Made by a program: the position numbers and the translations under genes
Shown here: piece by piece, positions 46,827 to 57,704 of the stretch
How the letters are laid out: the number at the start of each line of letters is the position of its first letter
Numbering within the stretch: position 1 is the stretch's first letter
DNA from: Liolophura sinensis
Lineage: Eukaryota > Mollusca > Polyplacophora > Chitonida > Chitonidae
Assembly (NCBI RefSeq): GCF_032854445.1
Contig: NC_088301.1
Span: 1,428,001-1,492,000 of the forward strand
DNA: 64,000 nt
Direction of reading: 5' to 3'
The notes under the pieces: generated by a model
Seen by the model: the letters and a program-made list of their open reading frames with translations, nothing else
Told to the model about the DNA's origin: nothing
Databases searched by the model: none

Positions 46827-47898
46827 GTGGAGACCCATTACCTTATTAAATGTAAATTACAAACTCTACAGTGTTTACATTGCAAATCGGCTAAAACAGT
46901 TTTTAATGACATTATAAATGAAGATCAGAAGGGTTTTATTTCCGGAAGATGCATTGCAGAGAATGTACGTCTAATTTACGACATAATGTTTGAAACAAAG
47001 GAGAGAGAAATACCCGGGTTACTGCTGTCAATAGATTTTGAAAAGGCATTCGACTGTATCTCTTGGGAATTCATAGAAGAAATACTGGAGACCTTTAATT
47101 TTGGACAAGATATAAGATCCTGGATAAAATTGTTTCAAACTGATATTTCTACGTGTATCCTCCAAAACGGCATTATATCCCCTCTGTTTAATGTTAGTAG
47201 AGGATGTAGACAAGGAGATCCAATTTCGCCGTATATTTTTCTGTTATGTGCTGAAATTTTAGGTTCAATGATACGAAATAACCCAGATATAAAGGGAATA
47301 AATATAAACGAAACAGAACATAAATTAAGCCAATATGCTGATGATACACAGTTAATCTTAGATGAGTCCGAAAAGTCTCTCTCAGAAGCACTATCGTGTT
47401 TAGATATATTTTACAAATATTCAGGATTAAAAATCAATATAGAAAAAACAAAGGCAGCATGGATAGGTTCTCTATCCGGATCCAATGTAAAACTATGTCA
47501 GCAAGTGAAATTAGATTGGGTGGGTAAACTTAACGTATTGGGCATGAATTTCTCAACGGTTGAATTTAATAACATATGGAAAATTGAAAACTGATCTTCA
47601 AAGATGAAAAATTAGAAACTTATCATTGCTAGGAAAAATAACAGTTATAAAATCTCTAGCTCTATCAAAACTAATTCATTTGTTCCTTTCCCTCCCAAAC
47701 CCACCAGATAGTACTATGAAAGAAATAAATGTATTACTTTATAAATTCATATGGGATGATGGTCCAGATAGGATACAAAGATCCATTATCATAAAGGACT
47801 ACTCAAAAGGTGGATTACGGGTGGTAAACTTAATACAATTTGTGCAATCGTTAAAAATATCTTGGGTTATAAAATTGTTATTAGCGAAATATAAATGA
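46827..47898 (+). pseudogene. LINE reverse transcriptase, broken
   Basis: The 255-codon segment 46827-47594 contains DQKGFISGR, LLSIDFEKAFD (motif A), RGCRQGDPISPYIF (motif B), QYADDTQLIL (motif C, catalytic ADD) and SGLKINIEKTKA (motif D). A stop at 47592 and a shift separate it from 47625-47898 (LLGKITVIKSLALSK, FIWDDGPDRIQR), the thumb-like continuation. A linker segment with a coiled-coil-like charged helix lies at 46345-46617. The element is inactive. Confidence 0.85.
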
Positions 47899-48670
47899 CA
47901 AAATGTATGTATATGTCAAAATGATATAAAAAGATTATGCACACTAAGGGGTAAGTATATACGGCTAATACTAAAAAGAGTAAACAACCCTTTCTGGGTA
48001 GATACTCTAAGGGCATGGCAGGAAATAACACACAAAAAATATCAGACAAACATTGAGTATATTCTTGATGAACATTTATGGTATAACCCAAGGTTTAAAG
48101 AACCAAATTTTTTTATTAGCCACTGGTATCAAAATAATGTAAAGTTTATAAGGGATTTAAAAATTCAGAGGGAAATTTGTTGACATTTAAAGATTTCAAA
48201 CAAAAATTTAAAGTGAAAGGTACTTTCTTAGATTATAATAGGTTAATTCTAAATGTTCCAACCGAGTGGCTCACGATAAATGAGCCCCCTTTCCATCGGA
48301 CATACGATTACTGACTAAACAAAAACGAGGAACAAAACGCTTTTACGATTTATTAAATACTGAGTTGCAGCAAAACATCAAAATCCACGAAAAATGAAAT
48401 AATACTGTAAGGTTAGATAAAGAAACTGATTGGGAAAAGGTATTCGAATCTATTTATTAATGCACTCAATACACTAAGCTACGAGATTTTCAATACAAAT
48501 TTTAGCGAAAAAGTATCTTTGCATTCAGAGGAAATGACGCCAAATTAAACATAATTAACCTGCAGAAAACGGTAACTGACCATTATAAAATCGAAAAATA
48601 TATAGCTGATGTATCCGGGAAAGCCGACGATTTTCTAAAGCGGTGGAAAAATTTTAATAGTTAAAAATAG

Positions 48671-49530
48671 TTAAAACAAAATTATGAATGTATGAGTACT
48701 TAGAGATGCATGAGAATGACTGATTACAGCATGAATAGAAAATAGAATCTGATTGGCGGGGGAAAAAATAAAAAACAAAAAAAAGATAATTTGATAGAAC
48801 ATAGACGTGAAATGTGTGGTCTCAGAAATAAAGATCTGTACTTTAGCATGCATTAATCTGGAACTTGGTCAAAGCTAAAATAAAACCAAGTTCCGTTTAA
48901 TCCTGAAGTAATTGTGCATCCATACCACCTAGATAATCGTGAATAATGAAGACCATAACGTCACGGTTGCAACATGGTTGTAAGAGGTGCTTCGACATCA
49001 GACGGACTTCCCAAACCGCCTATTTTCGAATTGAGCCGGCTTAGTCGGCTATGTCGGATTCGTCTGGAAAAAGAGAACCTCCTTTAATGTGTGAATTGAA
49101 ACCAATGATATGCACACTATACAACGGCGAAAGACAACGTGTTTTAGGAGTCTTAACTTTGGCTTATTTTTATTTAACTATTTTGAAAAACAAATAGAGC
49201 TGCCTATACATTTAAGGCTGGTAGTCGTCACGAATGGTTTTCAGCCTCTGATTCAGTACAGAGCATTACATTATGATGTCTGTAATACCCGTTCAACAGC
49301 ACACCGATTTTGGTATATTGAGAAGTCACGGATAGTCAGCTATGTGCTTCAAGAGCATGTACTTGTCCGGTTACCCTCGAAGTGTAGGTTAAATAAATAT
49401 GTTAAAATTTAAACACTTCTAGAGAGAAAGCTAGATATACATCAAAATTCAAAACTTTTTATAACGTGACAGGTTCGACAAGTGGCGAGCTCCTATAAAG
49501 TATTTAACGGATGTTAATGTGTTCTTCAAA
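48671..49530. other. Intergenic, no feature recognised
   Basis: Includes the A-rich LINE end and single-copy-looking sequence. Short frames only. Confidence 0.35.
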
Positions 49531-49985
49531 TATACGTATCAAATGTCTCAAGGATCCGTTCACTGATTCTAGAGAAGATGTTGTTGTTCTCTATCTAACT
49601 TGGCCACCAAACTAATATGACACACGTATCAAATGTCTCAAGGGTCCGTTCACTGATTCTAGAGAAGATGTTTTTGTTCTCTATCTAACTTGGCCACCAA
49701 ATTAATATGACACACGTATCAAATGTCTCAAGGATCCGTTCACTGATTCTAGAGAAGATGTTTTTGTTCTCTATCTAACTTGGCCACCAAACTAATATGA
49801 CACACGTATCAAATGTCTCAAGGATCCGTTCACTGATTCTAGAGAAGATGTTTTTGTTCTCTATCTAACTTGGCCACCAAATTAATATGATATACGTATC
49901 AAATGTCTCAAGGATCCGTTCACTGATTCTAGAGAAGATGTTTTTGTTCTCTATCTAACTTGGCCACCAAATTAATATGATCTAC
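49531..49985. repeat. 90-bp tandem repeat, five copies
   Basis: Units start at about 49531, 49621, 49711, 49801 and 49891 (CGTATCAAATGTCTCAAGG, ATCCGTTCACTGATTCTAG, AGAAGATGTTTTTGTTC, TCTATCTAACTTGGCCACC). They are almost identical, so expansion is recent. The flank at 49985-50060 (AATATCCAAGAAAATCTTG) may be the rest of the dispersed element from which it grew. Confidence 0.9.
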
Positions 49986-52980
49986 AAAATCAGAGCAGAA
50001 ATATCCAAGAAAATCTTGCTGCCAAATTTCGTACAGCTGCCATTTGCAATTTTGGCGAGAAACAAAAAAATAAAAAAAAACTCCCAGTGAGAACAATAAG
50101 CTACCAACATTCAGCTTGTAATCCTAATAGATGCCTTTAATTCGAGGAAACAACCGAGTCGAGCCTAGATGAACATTCACCTGATTCAAAATGGCGGCGA
50201 ATGAAGCTCGTATGCGTTATTTGTCGCCCTAAATACCCTGTCTGTCTTGCTCCAGCTATAAAAATGATGACCAAATAAAATATTCTTGAGTAACGGAACG
50301 GCATTAAACCTAGTCAGACAACGGGTCCAGTACGAGATAACTGACGTCAGGTTTGGCAGGTTCAGCAATATGTGGACGACTCCTAATCAACGTCAGAGAT
50401 AGCAACATTTAAACATTTACCCGCTTCTGTCAGTTATCCGATCGAGACATATTTCACCAATAATTTTTGACTCAAACGCCTCGACAAATTGGTAAAGCAA
50501 GTGCGTCTGGTGTTTTAATTTGATGTTAGTTTTGGGCATCATTAATTGGCCGATCAAATGTTTGCCAAAACCTAAAATCAGAGCAGTCTAGGGCTAGGGA
50601 GCGATTGGTTCAATGCTTGTTAAGACTCAATGCTGGCGCACGCTCCCCGCCCTTTAAGCTCTTCAGAGACATCAACTGCTCGACGTCGCACGTGCGCTGT
50701 TAGTGCTCTCTTATCGTTAGTTAAAAACCACATTTCTTCCACCAACATGGTGCGCAAATCTGTGCATCACATATGTAAGAGCTTGTCAAGAACTTCCCAC
50801 AGGTCCATGGTTTTCCCCAAACACTTCGTTTTCCTTTACCAATAAAACTAATCGCGGATTTATGAGTGAAAAATTGTTGGTGTTAAACAATTATCCAATA
50901 AATAAGAAACAAATGAACTCAGTCAAATAATAAGATCAGTTAATAAACAGAAGTTTTATCTCAACATTATATCAGTGATTATTATAAATTACCTGCTTCA
51001 TACACACATGGCAATAAATCTTTGTACAAACCTTTTGTTGTTATCTTGTATCGTTATACCTGGCATATATTTTGTGAACAACGAGAATTTGTTGACATAA
51101 AACCCGATATTTTAACATTGAATACGGCTCAATGTAACAAAGAATTAGCAGACAGATCATAAAACCATTCCAATATTCACCAGGGCGAACTTCCACGACA
51201 AGCTAATAGTGTGTAGAAGATACATAAGCCTATATCACTGAAGAAGATGGCCCTGACAAGAAGCAGATTTCGGCGTCTGTACAAACATAAAACAACAAGT
51301 TGGTTCTACAAGGAGACTGTAATGTGAATAATCACACGCAAAACAAGCAACCTTATATTTACAGTCAACAGAACTATTTACAATCAATCCTACTTACAGT
51401 CTGTGAGAATGCTATCAGGATTGCTTTTGTCACTGACAAAATGATCGACTTCTTGGATTTTATGACACTTTGAATTTTATAGATTTTATGTCACTTACTA
51501 CATGTATGTGCTTAGGACAACCCTCATTTACCACCTGTATGTGTTTAGGATACCCCGGTTACAGGCGAGAATTTCCAATACAAAAGCATGGCTGCAATTA
51601 TCGTCTCAATGTAGCATCCTCTGTCCTGGTTCGTATAAAGGCCTACTGATGGAAACAGGAAACACAAGCTGTACAGCAGCGAAGACGCTCCTTTTACATT
51701 GATACTTAACAAGCTTACGACCGTAAAAAGCAATTAAACAAATTGATCACAAATAATAATTACAATAAAACTGTATTCTCATTGCAAAAAGAAGATCCTT
51801 TTTTCCATTTTAAGGGTTTGGACACTGCACAACCGATTACACAGAACCTCAATCGTAATGTTGTATATACAGACTTGCTGAGGTCGTCTTGCTTTTATCA
51901 GAAAAGATGCACTTGATAACGTAAATGACACATGAAGTCGTTAGTTTATTCACGTCAACTTCATAACAACAAGGAGTAATTGAAAATGAGGTGTTACCAC
52001 ATAATTTGCATTTAATGTGGATATCTCTAGGAGTTAGACAGAGGTCAGAGTTCAGAGTTCATGTGTGAGTGCTGATGTTGGGTTCTCTGACTATCTTCAC
52101 GATCCACGATCACAACCTATAAAGTGTATCCATGTCCACGATGTCCATTTTACCAATCCGTCTGGCACAGTTTTGCAAATATCAGAAATCGGTCACCAAT
52201 TCCATATTCCCCTGCAAATAGCAATGAAAAGGACAATGAAATAGTGACTCCAATAAACCTATCGGAGGAATGCTACAATCCCCTTTTCGAGACATGCTGT
52301 GGAATTCCTTTTGCGAGATATGGTACAGAATCCCTATTCGAGACAAACTCCCTACAAACTCCCCTTTACAGGGGATTTCCACAGTTTCACAAAGATCTGC
52401 ATAGACTTTAATTTTTTACTTATTCGTTTATTTTGGTTTTTACGACGCAATAGATTTCCCCTATATAAAATCGGCCACGTTCGTGGATATGGGAAGCTTA
52501 AGCTGTCCCCGGGCACAACCAGATGACAGATCTGTTAACGTACATGTATTAACAACCACCAGGCGTTCTCAAACTTTGACTTTGACAGAAGTTCTAGTTC
52601 GTACAAGACTGAAATATGATTACTTCACTGACGTGAGTAGTTGTTTTGACGCTCGTGAATGTTCGTTATCTAAAACTCTATAATTAACTGGCTATAGGCT
52701 GGTACCTTCTGTTTGCCAACAACCGGTTTTGCTTGGAGACTTGCTATATAGGAAGTATGGGCGATTCTGACGGTTTTGGTAGGAACACACTGCATCCCCA
52801 ACGGCATCGTTTATTTCCACATATCCACATGTATTATCACAGTCAGTGGAACGCTGTCGTATAACGAATGATTTCTGAGAAACGCTGTAGATAAAAATAG
52901 GAAGGTTATAATATTATATTGCCATAAACAGTAAAGCAAACAAGGGATCAACTCCCTTCTTGCATTCAGACTGACGAGGA
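49986..52980. other. Intergenic or intronic, no gene recognised
   Basis: I looked on the minus strand for the missing terminal exon of LFWP gene 3 (expected to encode a Gly/Cys-rich stretch) and did not find a convincing candidate. A small SINE-tail remnant (AATATTCTTGAGTAACGG) is near 50278. Confidence 0.3.
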
Positions 52981-52984
52981 ACCT

Positions 52985-53195
52985 CGCTGGCTCAGACCTT
53001 TCAGGCTTTGGTTCGCAGAGCCAGGTCCTTGATCAATTCGAAGTCGCATGTTCGAATAAAGCTTTCGTTGTTTCAGCGGCGACTTTAAGTGAAAAGGTTT
53101 GCCTGGAGAAGGTCGGTGGAGTTTCCTCCACCCATAAACCGCCGTCAAGTGAAAATACTCTTGAGTTTGGCGTTAAAGATCAATCAATCAATCGA
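52985..53195 (+). mobile_element. SINE-like element with (ATCA)n tail
   Basis: GCAGAGCCAGGTCCTTG, TTCGAAGTCGCATGTTCG, GGAGAAGGTCGGTGG, TTTCCTCCACCCATAAACC, ATACTCTTGAGTTTGGCG and ending GATCAATCAATCAATCG. The tail motif is shared with the element at 3795-3960. It is in sense opposite to the minus-strand LFWP gene 3. Confidence 0.6.
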
Positions 53196-53199
53196 AGTC

Positions 53200-53560
53200 A
53201 CGATGCGGTGCACATAAGACGTGAAGTTACGATGGCGTGGAGATATGACGCGAAGTCGCGATGTGGTGCACCTTAGGCGTGAAGTCACGATGTGGTGGAC
53301 ATAAGACGTGAGGTCATGATGTGGTGGACATAAGACGTGAAGTCATGATTTGGTGGACATAAAACGCGAAGTCATGATGTGGTGGACATAACACGTGAAG
53401 TCACGGTGTGGTAAATGCGCAGTCATGATGTAGAGGACATAACACGCGAAGTCAAGATGTGGTGCACCTTAGATGTGAAGTCACGGTGTGGTGGACATCA
53501 GATAAGAAGTCACGGTGTGGTGGACATAAGACATGAAATCACAATATGGTGAATTCATTG
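53200..53560. repeat. Minisatellite of about 29 bp
   Basis: About 12 degenerate copies of GTGAAGTCACGATGTGG, TGGACATAAGAC directly following the SINE tail, whose last bases (GAAGTCACGATG) belong to the unit. The array therefore seems to have grown from the SINE junction. Confidence 0.8.
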
Positions 53561-53835
53561 AACATTTCGCAATATTGATTCAAAGTTCATCACATTACCA
53601 TTCAATTGTTCCACATCTGGAAAACCAAGTTATCCGAAAACCCTGACCAAACCATGCATCCCGATTTCGAATTTGTCTGCTCGTTTGTTGAAAATAGACA
53701 GGTAAGTACTTTTGCTAAATATACACACCAGCCAGTGTGACTGGTGTGAATAGCAACTGGCCATATAACGGACGTGGGCCACAGGCAGAATTTTAAGCTG
53801 TAATGCCGTGGTATACAATCCCGTTTGAAACATAC

Positions 53836-53996
53836 CTGTCGTAGGTAGTAAAGGCTTCCAGGCTGTCTGTTTTGACGTGATCGTAGCTGGAGGCAATCAG
53901 TCTGTCTTGTGTCCACCAGTTCTCTTTGGTGGTCGCTATGCCATTGAACACAAACCACGCTGCTCTATGTCCATGGGCTAATATCTCCACTTTAAC
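53836..53996 (-). CDS. Predicted exon 3 of LFWP gene 3: second part of a globular domain
   Basis: Minus-strand acceptor TTTTTTGTGTGATTTAAG, donor GACAG|GTATGT. Enters in phase 0 and leaves in phase 2. Encodes VKVEILAHGHRAAWFVF, then NGIATTKENWWTQDRLIASS, YDHVKTDSLEAF. The pattern VFNG...NWW..RLI.SS.D fits an uncharacterised extracellular domain I recall from molluscs and other invertebrates, in which this block follows the one in exon 2. The final exon(s) should lie further down on the minus strand and were not identified. Confidence 0.6.
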
Positions 53997-54009
53997 CTTA
54001 AATCACACA

Positions 54010-54490
54010 AAAAACACCTCAGCAAGTTCAGCATTCGTGTTGCGTGAAACAGTAGTCATGTAGTGTTATGCAGCACAGCTGGCATGTTGTGTGAGACAAC
54101 AATTATGTCAGAAAGCAGCTATGTCGTGATGCATCAGACAGCAGTTATGTGGTTTTGTGTTAGACAGCAGTCATGTTGTGTTGTTTCAGACTGCAATCAT
54201 GTTTTGTTCTGTCAGAAAGCAGTCGTGTCGTGTGATATCAGACAACAGTTGCGTCGTGTTATGTCGGACAGCAGTCATGTCGCGTTGCGTCAGACAGCAA
54301 TTATATCGTGTTATGTCAGACAGTCGTCGTTTCATGTTTTGTCAGACAACAGTGATATTGTGTTGTGTGAGGCGACAGAATTGTCGTGTTGTGTCAGAGC
54401 AGTCATATTGTGTTGTGTGAGTGTGATACGACAGCATTATCGTATTGCGCCACACAGCAGTCCAGTCGAGTTGTGTCAGGCAATCACATA
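54010..54490. repeat. Minisatellite of about 30 bp in intron 2 of LFWP gene 3
   Basis: Degenerate copies of TCAGACAGCAGTCATGTCG, TGTTGTG. Forward frames are open by composition only. Confidence 0.75.
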
Positions 54491-54644
54491 GCTGAAATTC
54501 CTTTTACTGCCAGATAGACAATAATCTGACAGTAGATGACAATATGCGGCTATGTTACTGTTGACATTACACGACAATAAGGCCGCATATAACTGTCTGA
54601 CAACATAGATACTGTGGCTGTCTGATTGTCAGACAATGGTCCAC

Positions 54645-55010
54645 TCTACCGGTATCGGACTGTCTGACAACACACGACTGAGGCTATCGGACTGTCTGAC
54701 AACACACGACTAAGGCTATCGGACTGTCTGACAACACACGACTGAGGCTATCGGACTGTCTGACAACACACAATTAAGGCTATCGGACTGTCTGACAACA
54801 TACACCTAAGTCTATCGGACTGTCTGACAACACACGACTAAGGCTATCGGACTGTCTGACAACAAACGACCAAGGCTATCGGACTGACTGACAACACAAG
54901 ACTAAGGCTATCGGACTGTTTGACAACAAACGACTAAGGCTATCGGAGTGTCTGACAACATACGAATAAGGCTATCGGACTGTCTGACAACATATTACTA
55001 AGGCTTCTGT
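54645..55010. repeat. 32-bp minisatellite in intron 2 of LFWP gene 3
   Basis: About 11 well-conserved copies of GGCTATCGGACTGTCTG, ACAACACACGACTAA. Confidence 0.9.
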
Positions 55011-55029
55011 ATGAAATGTATCACTAACT

Positions 55030-56360
55030 CATGCCTCTATTAATGGTTCAATCTCTTTTGCCAAGTCAATCCTCTAACACAACCTGCAATTCTAACCCTG
55101 TTACTATCTCCACAGTAGTTAGTAACTCAAGCTGTATTACTATCTCAACCTCTACTACTGACTCAACCTCCATCACTAACTCAGCCTCAATTACTAGTTC
55201 AACCTCTATCAATGACTCACCGTCTGTCATTAATTCAACCTCTGTTACTCACTCAACCTCCATCACTAACTCAACCTCCATCACTAGCTCAACCTCTATC
55301 CCGTTTATCTATTACTGACTCACCGTCTGTCATTAAGTCAAACTCTACTACTGACTCAACCTCCATCACTAACTCAGCCTCTATCACTAGCTCATCCTTT
55401 ATCAATGACTCACCGTCTGTCATTAATTCAACCTCTGTTACTCACTCAACCTCCATCACTAACTCAACCTCTATTACTAGCTCAAACTCTATTACTGACT
55501 CACCGTATGTCATTGATTCAACCTCTACCACTGACTCAACCTCCATCACTAACTCAGCCTCTATCACTAGCTCAACCTCTATTACTGACTCACCGTCTGT
55601 CATTAATTCAAACTCTACTACTGGCTCAACATCCATCACTACATGTAACTCAGCCTCTATCACTAGCTCAGCCAGTATTACTGACTCAACCTCCATCACT
55701 AACTCATCCTCTATTACTAGGTCAACCTCTATTACTGACTCAGCGTCTGTCATTAATTCAACCTCTATCACTAGCTCAACCTCTATTACTGACTCACCGT
55801 CTGTCATTGATTCAACCTCTACTACTGGCTCAACCTCCATCACTAACTCAGCCTCAATTACTAGTTCAACCTCTATCAATGACTCACCGTCTGTCATTAA
55901 TTCAAACTCTACTACTGGCTCAACCTCCATCACTACATGTAACTCAGCCTCTATCACTAGCTCAGCCAGTATTACTGACTCAACCTCCATCACTAACTCA
56001 TCCTCTATTACTAGGCCAACCTCTATTACTGACTCAGCGTCTGTCATTAATTCAACCTCTACCACTAGCTCAACCTCTATTACTGACTCACCGTCTGTCA
56101 TTGATTCAACCTCTACTACTGACTCATCCTCCATCACTAACTCATCCTCTATTACTAGGTCAACCTCTATTACTGACTCAGCGTCTGTCATTAATTCAAC
56201 CTCTATCACTAGCTCAACCTCTATTACTGACTCACCGTCTGTCATTGATTCAACCTCTACTACTGGCTCAACCTCCATCACTAACTCAGCCTCAACTACT
56301 AGTTCAACCTTTATCAATGACTCACCGTCTGTCATTAATTCAACCTCTATTACTGACTGT
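55030..56360. repeat. 18-bp-based minisatellite in intron 2 of LFWP gene 3
   Basis: About 1.3 kb of CTCAACCTCTATCACTAA-like 18-mers with higher-order patterns around CACCGTCTGTCATTAATTC. Since 18 is a multiple of three, open frames of 320-390 codons exist on both strands (Ser/Thr/Ile-, Leu/Gln/Pro- and Glu/Val-rich). Its position inside an intron of a minus-strand gene, and the lack of signal peptide or non-repetitive sequence, argue against coding. Confidence 0.85.
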
Positions 56361-56420
56361 CGTATAAGTGAAACATCCTTGAGTACCGCGTAAAACACCA
56401 ATCACATATATGAATAAATC
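56352..56420 (+). mobile_element. SINE tail fragment
   Basis: GTCGTATAAGTGAAACATCC, TTGAGTACCGCGTAAAACACC, AATCACATATATGAATAAAT. Abuts the end of the 18-bp array. Confidence 0.65.
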
Positions 56421-56542
56421 TATTACTGACTCAACTTCTATCACTATTAGTGACAGAATTGAGTCAGTAATATTAATACCTCAAACGAGTATTACTAACC
56501 CATTACGAACTCGATCTGTGTTTCTAACGCAAACGTCTGTAC

Positions 56543-56730
56543 CTGTAAGATGTACAGCTTATTCCAGTTCTGGATAACGTCTGAGTTCTTGTAGGGGAGT
56601 ACACTGGCGACATTTCTGGCGTCACTGACGTAACCATTCACGTAGACAGCGTCATCTGTGAACTCCTCGTACACATGACGATTACTTCCTGACACCGCCT
56701 TGAAAATCAGCTCCCATTTACACGCTGGGT
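56543..56730 (-). CDS. Predicted exon 2 of LFWP gene 3: first part of a globular domain
   Basis: Minus-strand acceptor TTGTTCATCTCTGCTTCAG, donor TTACAG|GTACAG. It is entered in phase 1, exactly matching exon 1: the split codon G|AC gives Asp. It leaves in phase 0, matching exon 3. Encodes DPACKWELIFKAVSGSN, then HVYEEFTDDAVYVNGYV, ending NSDVIQNWNKLYILQ. The WELIFKA.SG...VY start and QNW.KL.I end resemble the N-terminal block of an uncharacterised invertebrate extracellular domain. Phase agreement at both junctions is the main evidence for the assignment to this gene. Confidence 0.65.
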
Positions 56731-57179
56731 CTGAAGCAGAGATGAACAACTAATCAACATTTACTGCAATACTAAAAGGTGAATTCAAATAGTTTCGAGA
56801 ATGGGAAAAGTTAGGATTTTGACCATTTTAGTGATCTATGGCGATTGTAGTTTGTCTGTATCATTTCTATTTTAATCCAGTACAAATACTTGTCCTAAAC
56901 CTGGTTATGAAGATCCCTTACATTAATAATTAGTTCAAGATCTTGGCAACTCTATGGTCCGTGATCATCTTAAGTGAACATATATCCAAGACGAACTTGG
57001 TTGCCGGATGAATGAGCACTCAGCCGGCATCTAGCCTTATGTATGTGCGTATGTAGGTAGGTACGTAGGTAAGGATATCTGCGTGGGGTTTAATGTCGTA
57101 CTTGCGTGTAGTTTGTGTATGTATATATATTGTGTCTTTTTATATGTCCATGTCCCCAAAGTGTTGCTGCCACTGAAGT

Positions 57180-57395
57180 ATCATGACGAAGACATCAGAC
57201 ATGACACCCAAACCCAGTTACATTATACTGATACTGTCTCCTTTCACTAACCTCTCAGAGCTGAGCACCAATTGTGGCAGTAGCAAGTACTATTTCAAAA
57301 GCCTTTGGTATGACCCGACCGGGGTTGGATCCCGGGGTCACCCGACTTCGAGGCGGACGCTCTAACCATTAAGCCACCGAAGCGGTCTCAGGCGT
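57180..57395 (-). mobile_element. tRNA-headed SINE, reverse orientation
   Basis: Minus-strand head CGCTTCGGTGGCTTAATGG, TTAGAGCGTCCGCC...CCAACCCCGGTCGGG, then GTCATACCAAAGGC, GTGCTCAGCTCTGAGAGG and CAGTATAATGTAACTGGG, TTTGGGTGTCATGTCTGATG. Same core as 5145-5415 and the array at 6590-7015. The head is not an intact tRNA gene. It lies in intron 1 of LFWP gene 3. Confidence 0.7.
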
Positions 57396-57704
57396 TATGA
57401 TGTTAATATTCTTCAAAACAAGACGTTTAAATGCAATTATCAGTTCACAAGTGTCTGTTAAACATTGAGGAAATGGGAATGTTATCATAAGCGACATTTT
57501 CTGATTTGTACATCTTGTTTAGAAGTAAATCGAAAATTCATGGCATTGCTTGAAACTGGAAAAATTTAAGAAAGTCTTTTTACGAAATTACAAATGGTAC
57601 TGGCCAGTAATATGGACAGTGCCTCCACTGTAAGAAGCATGAACGTGTGACCACACATACTCTTCTGCTTTATGTGTCCACACATACTCTTCTGCTTTAC
57701 TCAC

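Larger units (their letters stand above)
45428..48670 (+). mobile_element. Degenerate non-LTR retrotransposon (L1-like LINE)
   Basis: About 3.2 kb carrying an APE-type endonuclease, reverse transcriptase and C-terminal region in the order expected for LINE ORF2. It is broken by numerous stops and frameshifts and contains internal gaps. No ORF1 is seen, so it is 5'-truncated. The 3' part ends in A-rich sequence near 48670-48790. The clade (L1/Tx1-like) is assigned from motif style only. Confidence 0.88.

Noticed and set aside
53640-53700. Candidate terminal exon of LFWP gene 3 on the minus strand
   Set aside because: An AG precedes a short open stretch, but its translation does not resemble the expected end of the domain and the splice context is weak.
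55212-56401. Long Leu/Gln/Pro-, Ser/Thr/Ile- and Glu/Val-rich frames on both strands (up to 393 codons)
   Set aside because: They are produced by an 18-bp intronic minisatellite between two well-supported exons of a minus-strand gene. They consist only of repeat.
57305-57395. tRNA gene on the minus strand (also 17900-17960 and 37650-37706)
   Set aside because: A- and B-box-like sequences are present but the cloverleaf stems do not pair fully and SINE bodies follow. These are SINE heads.
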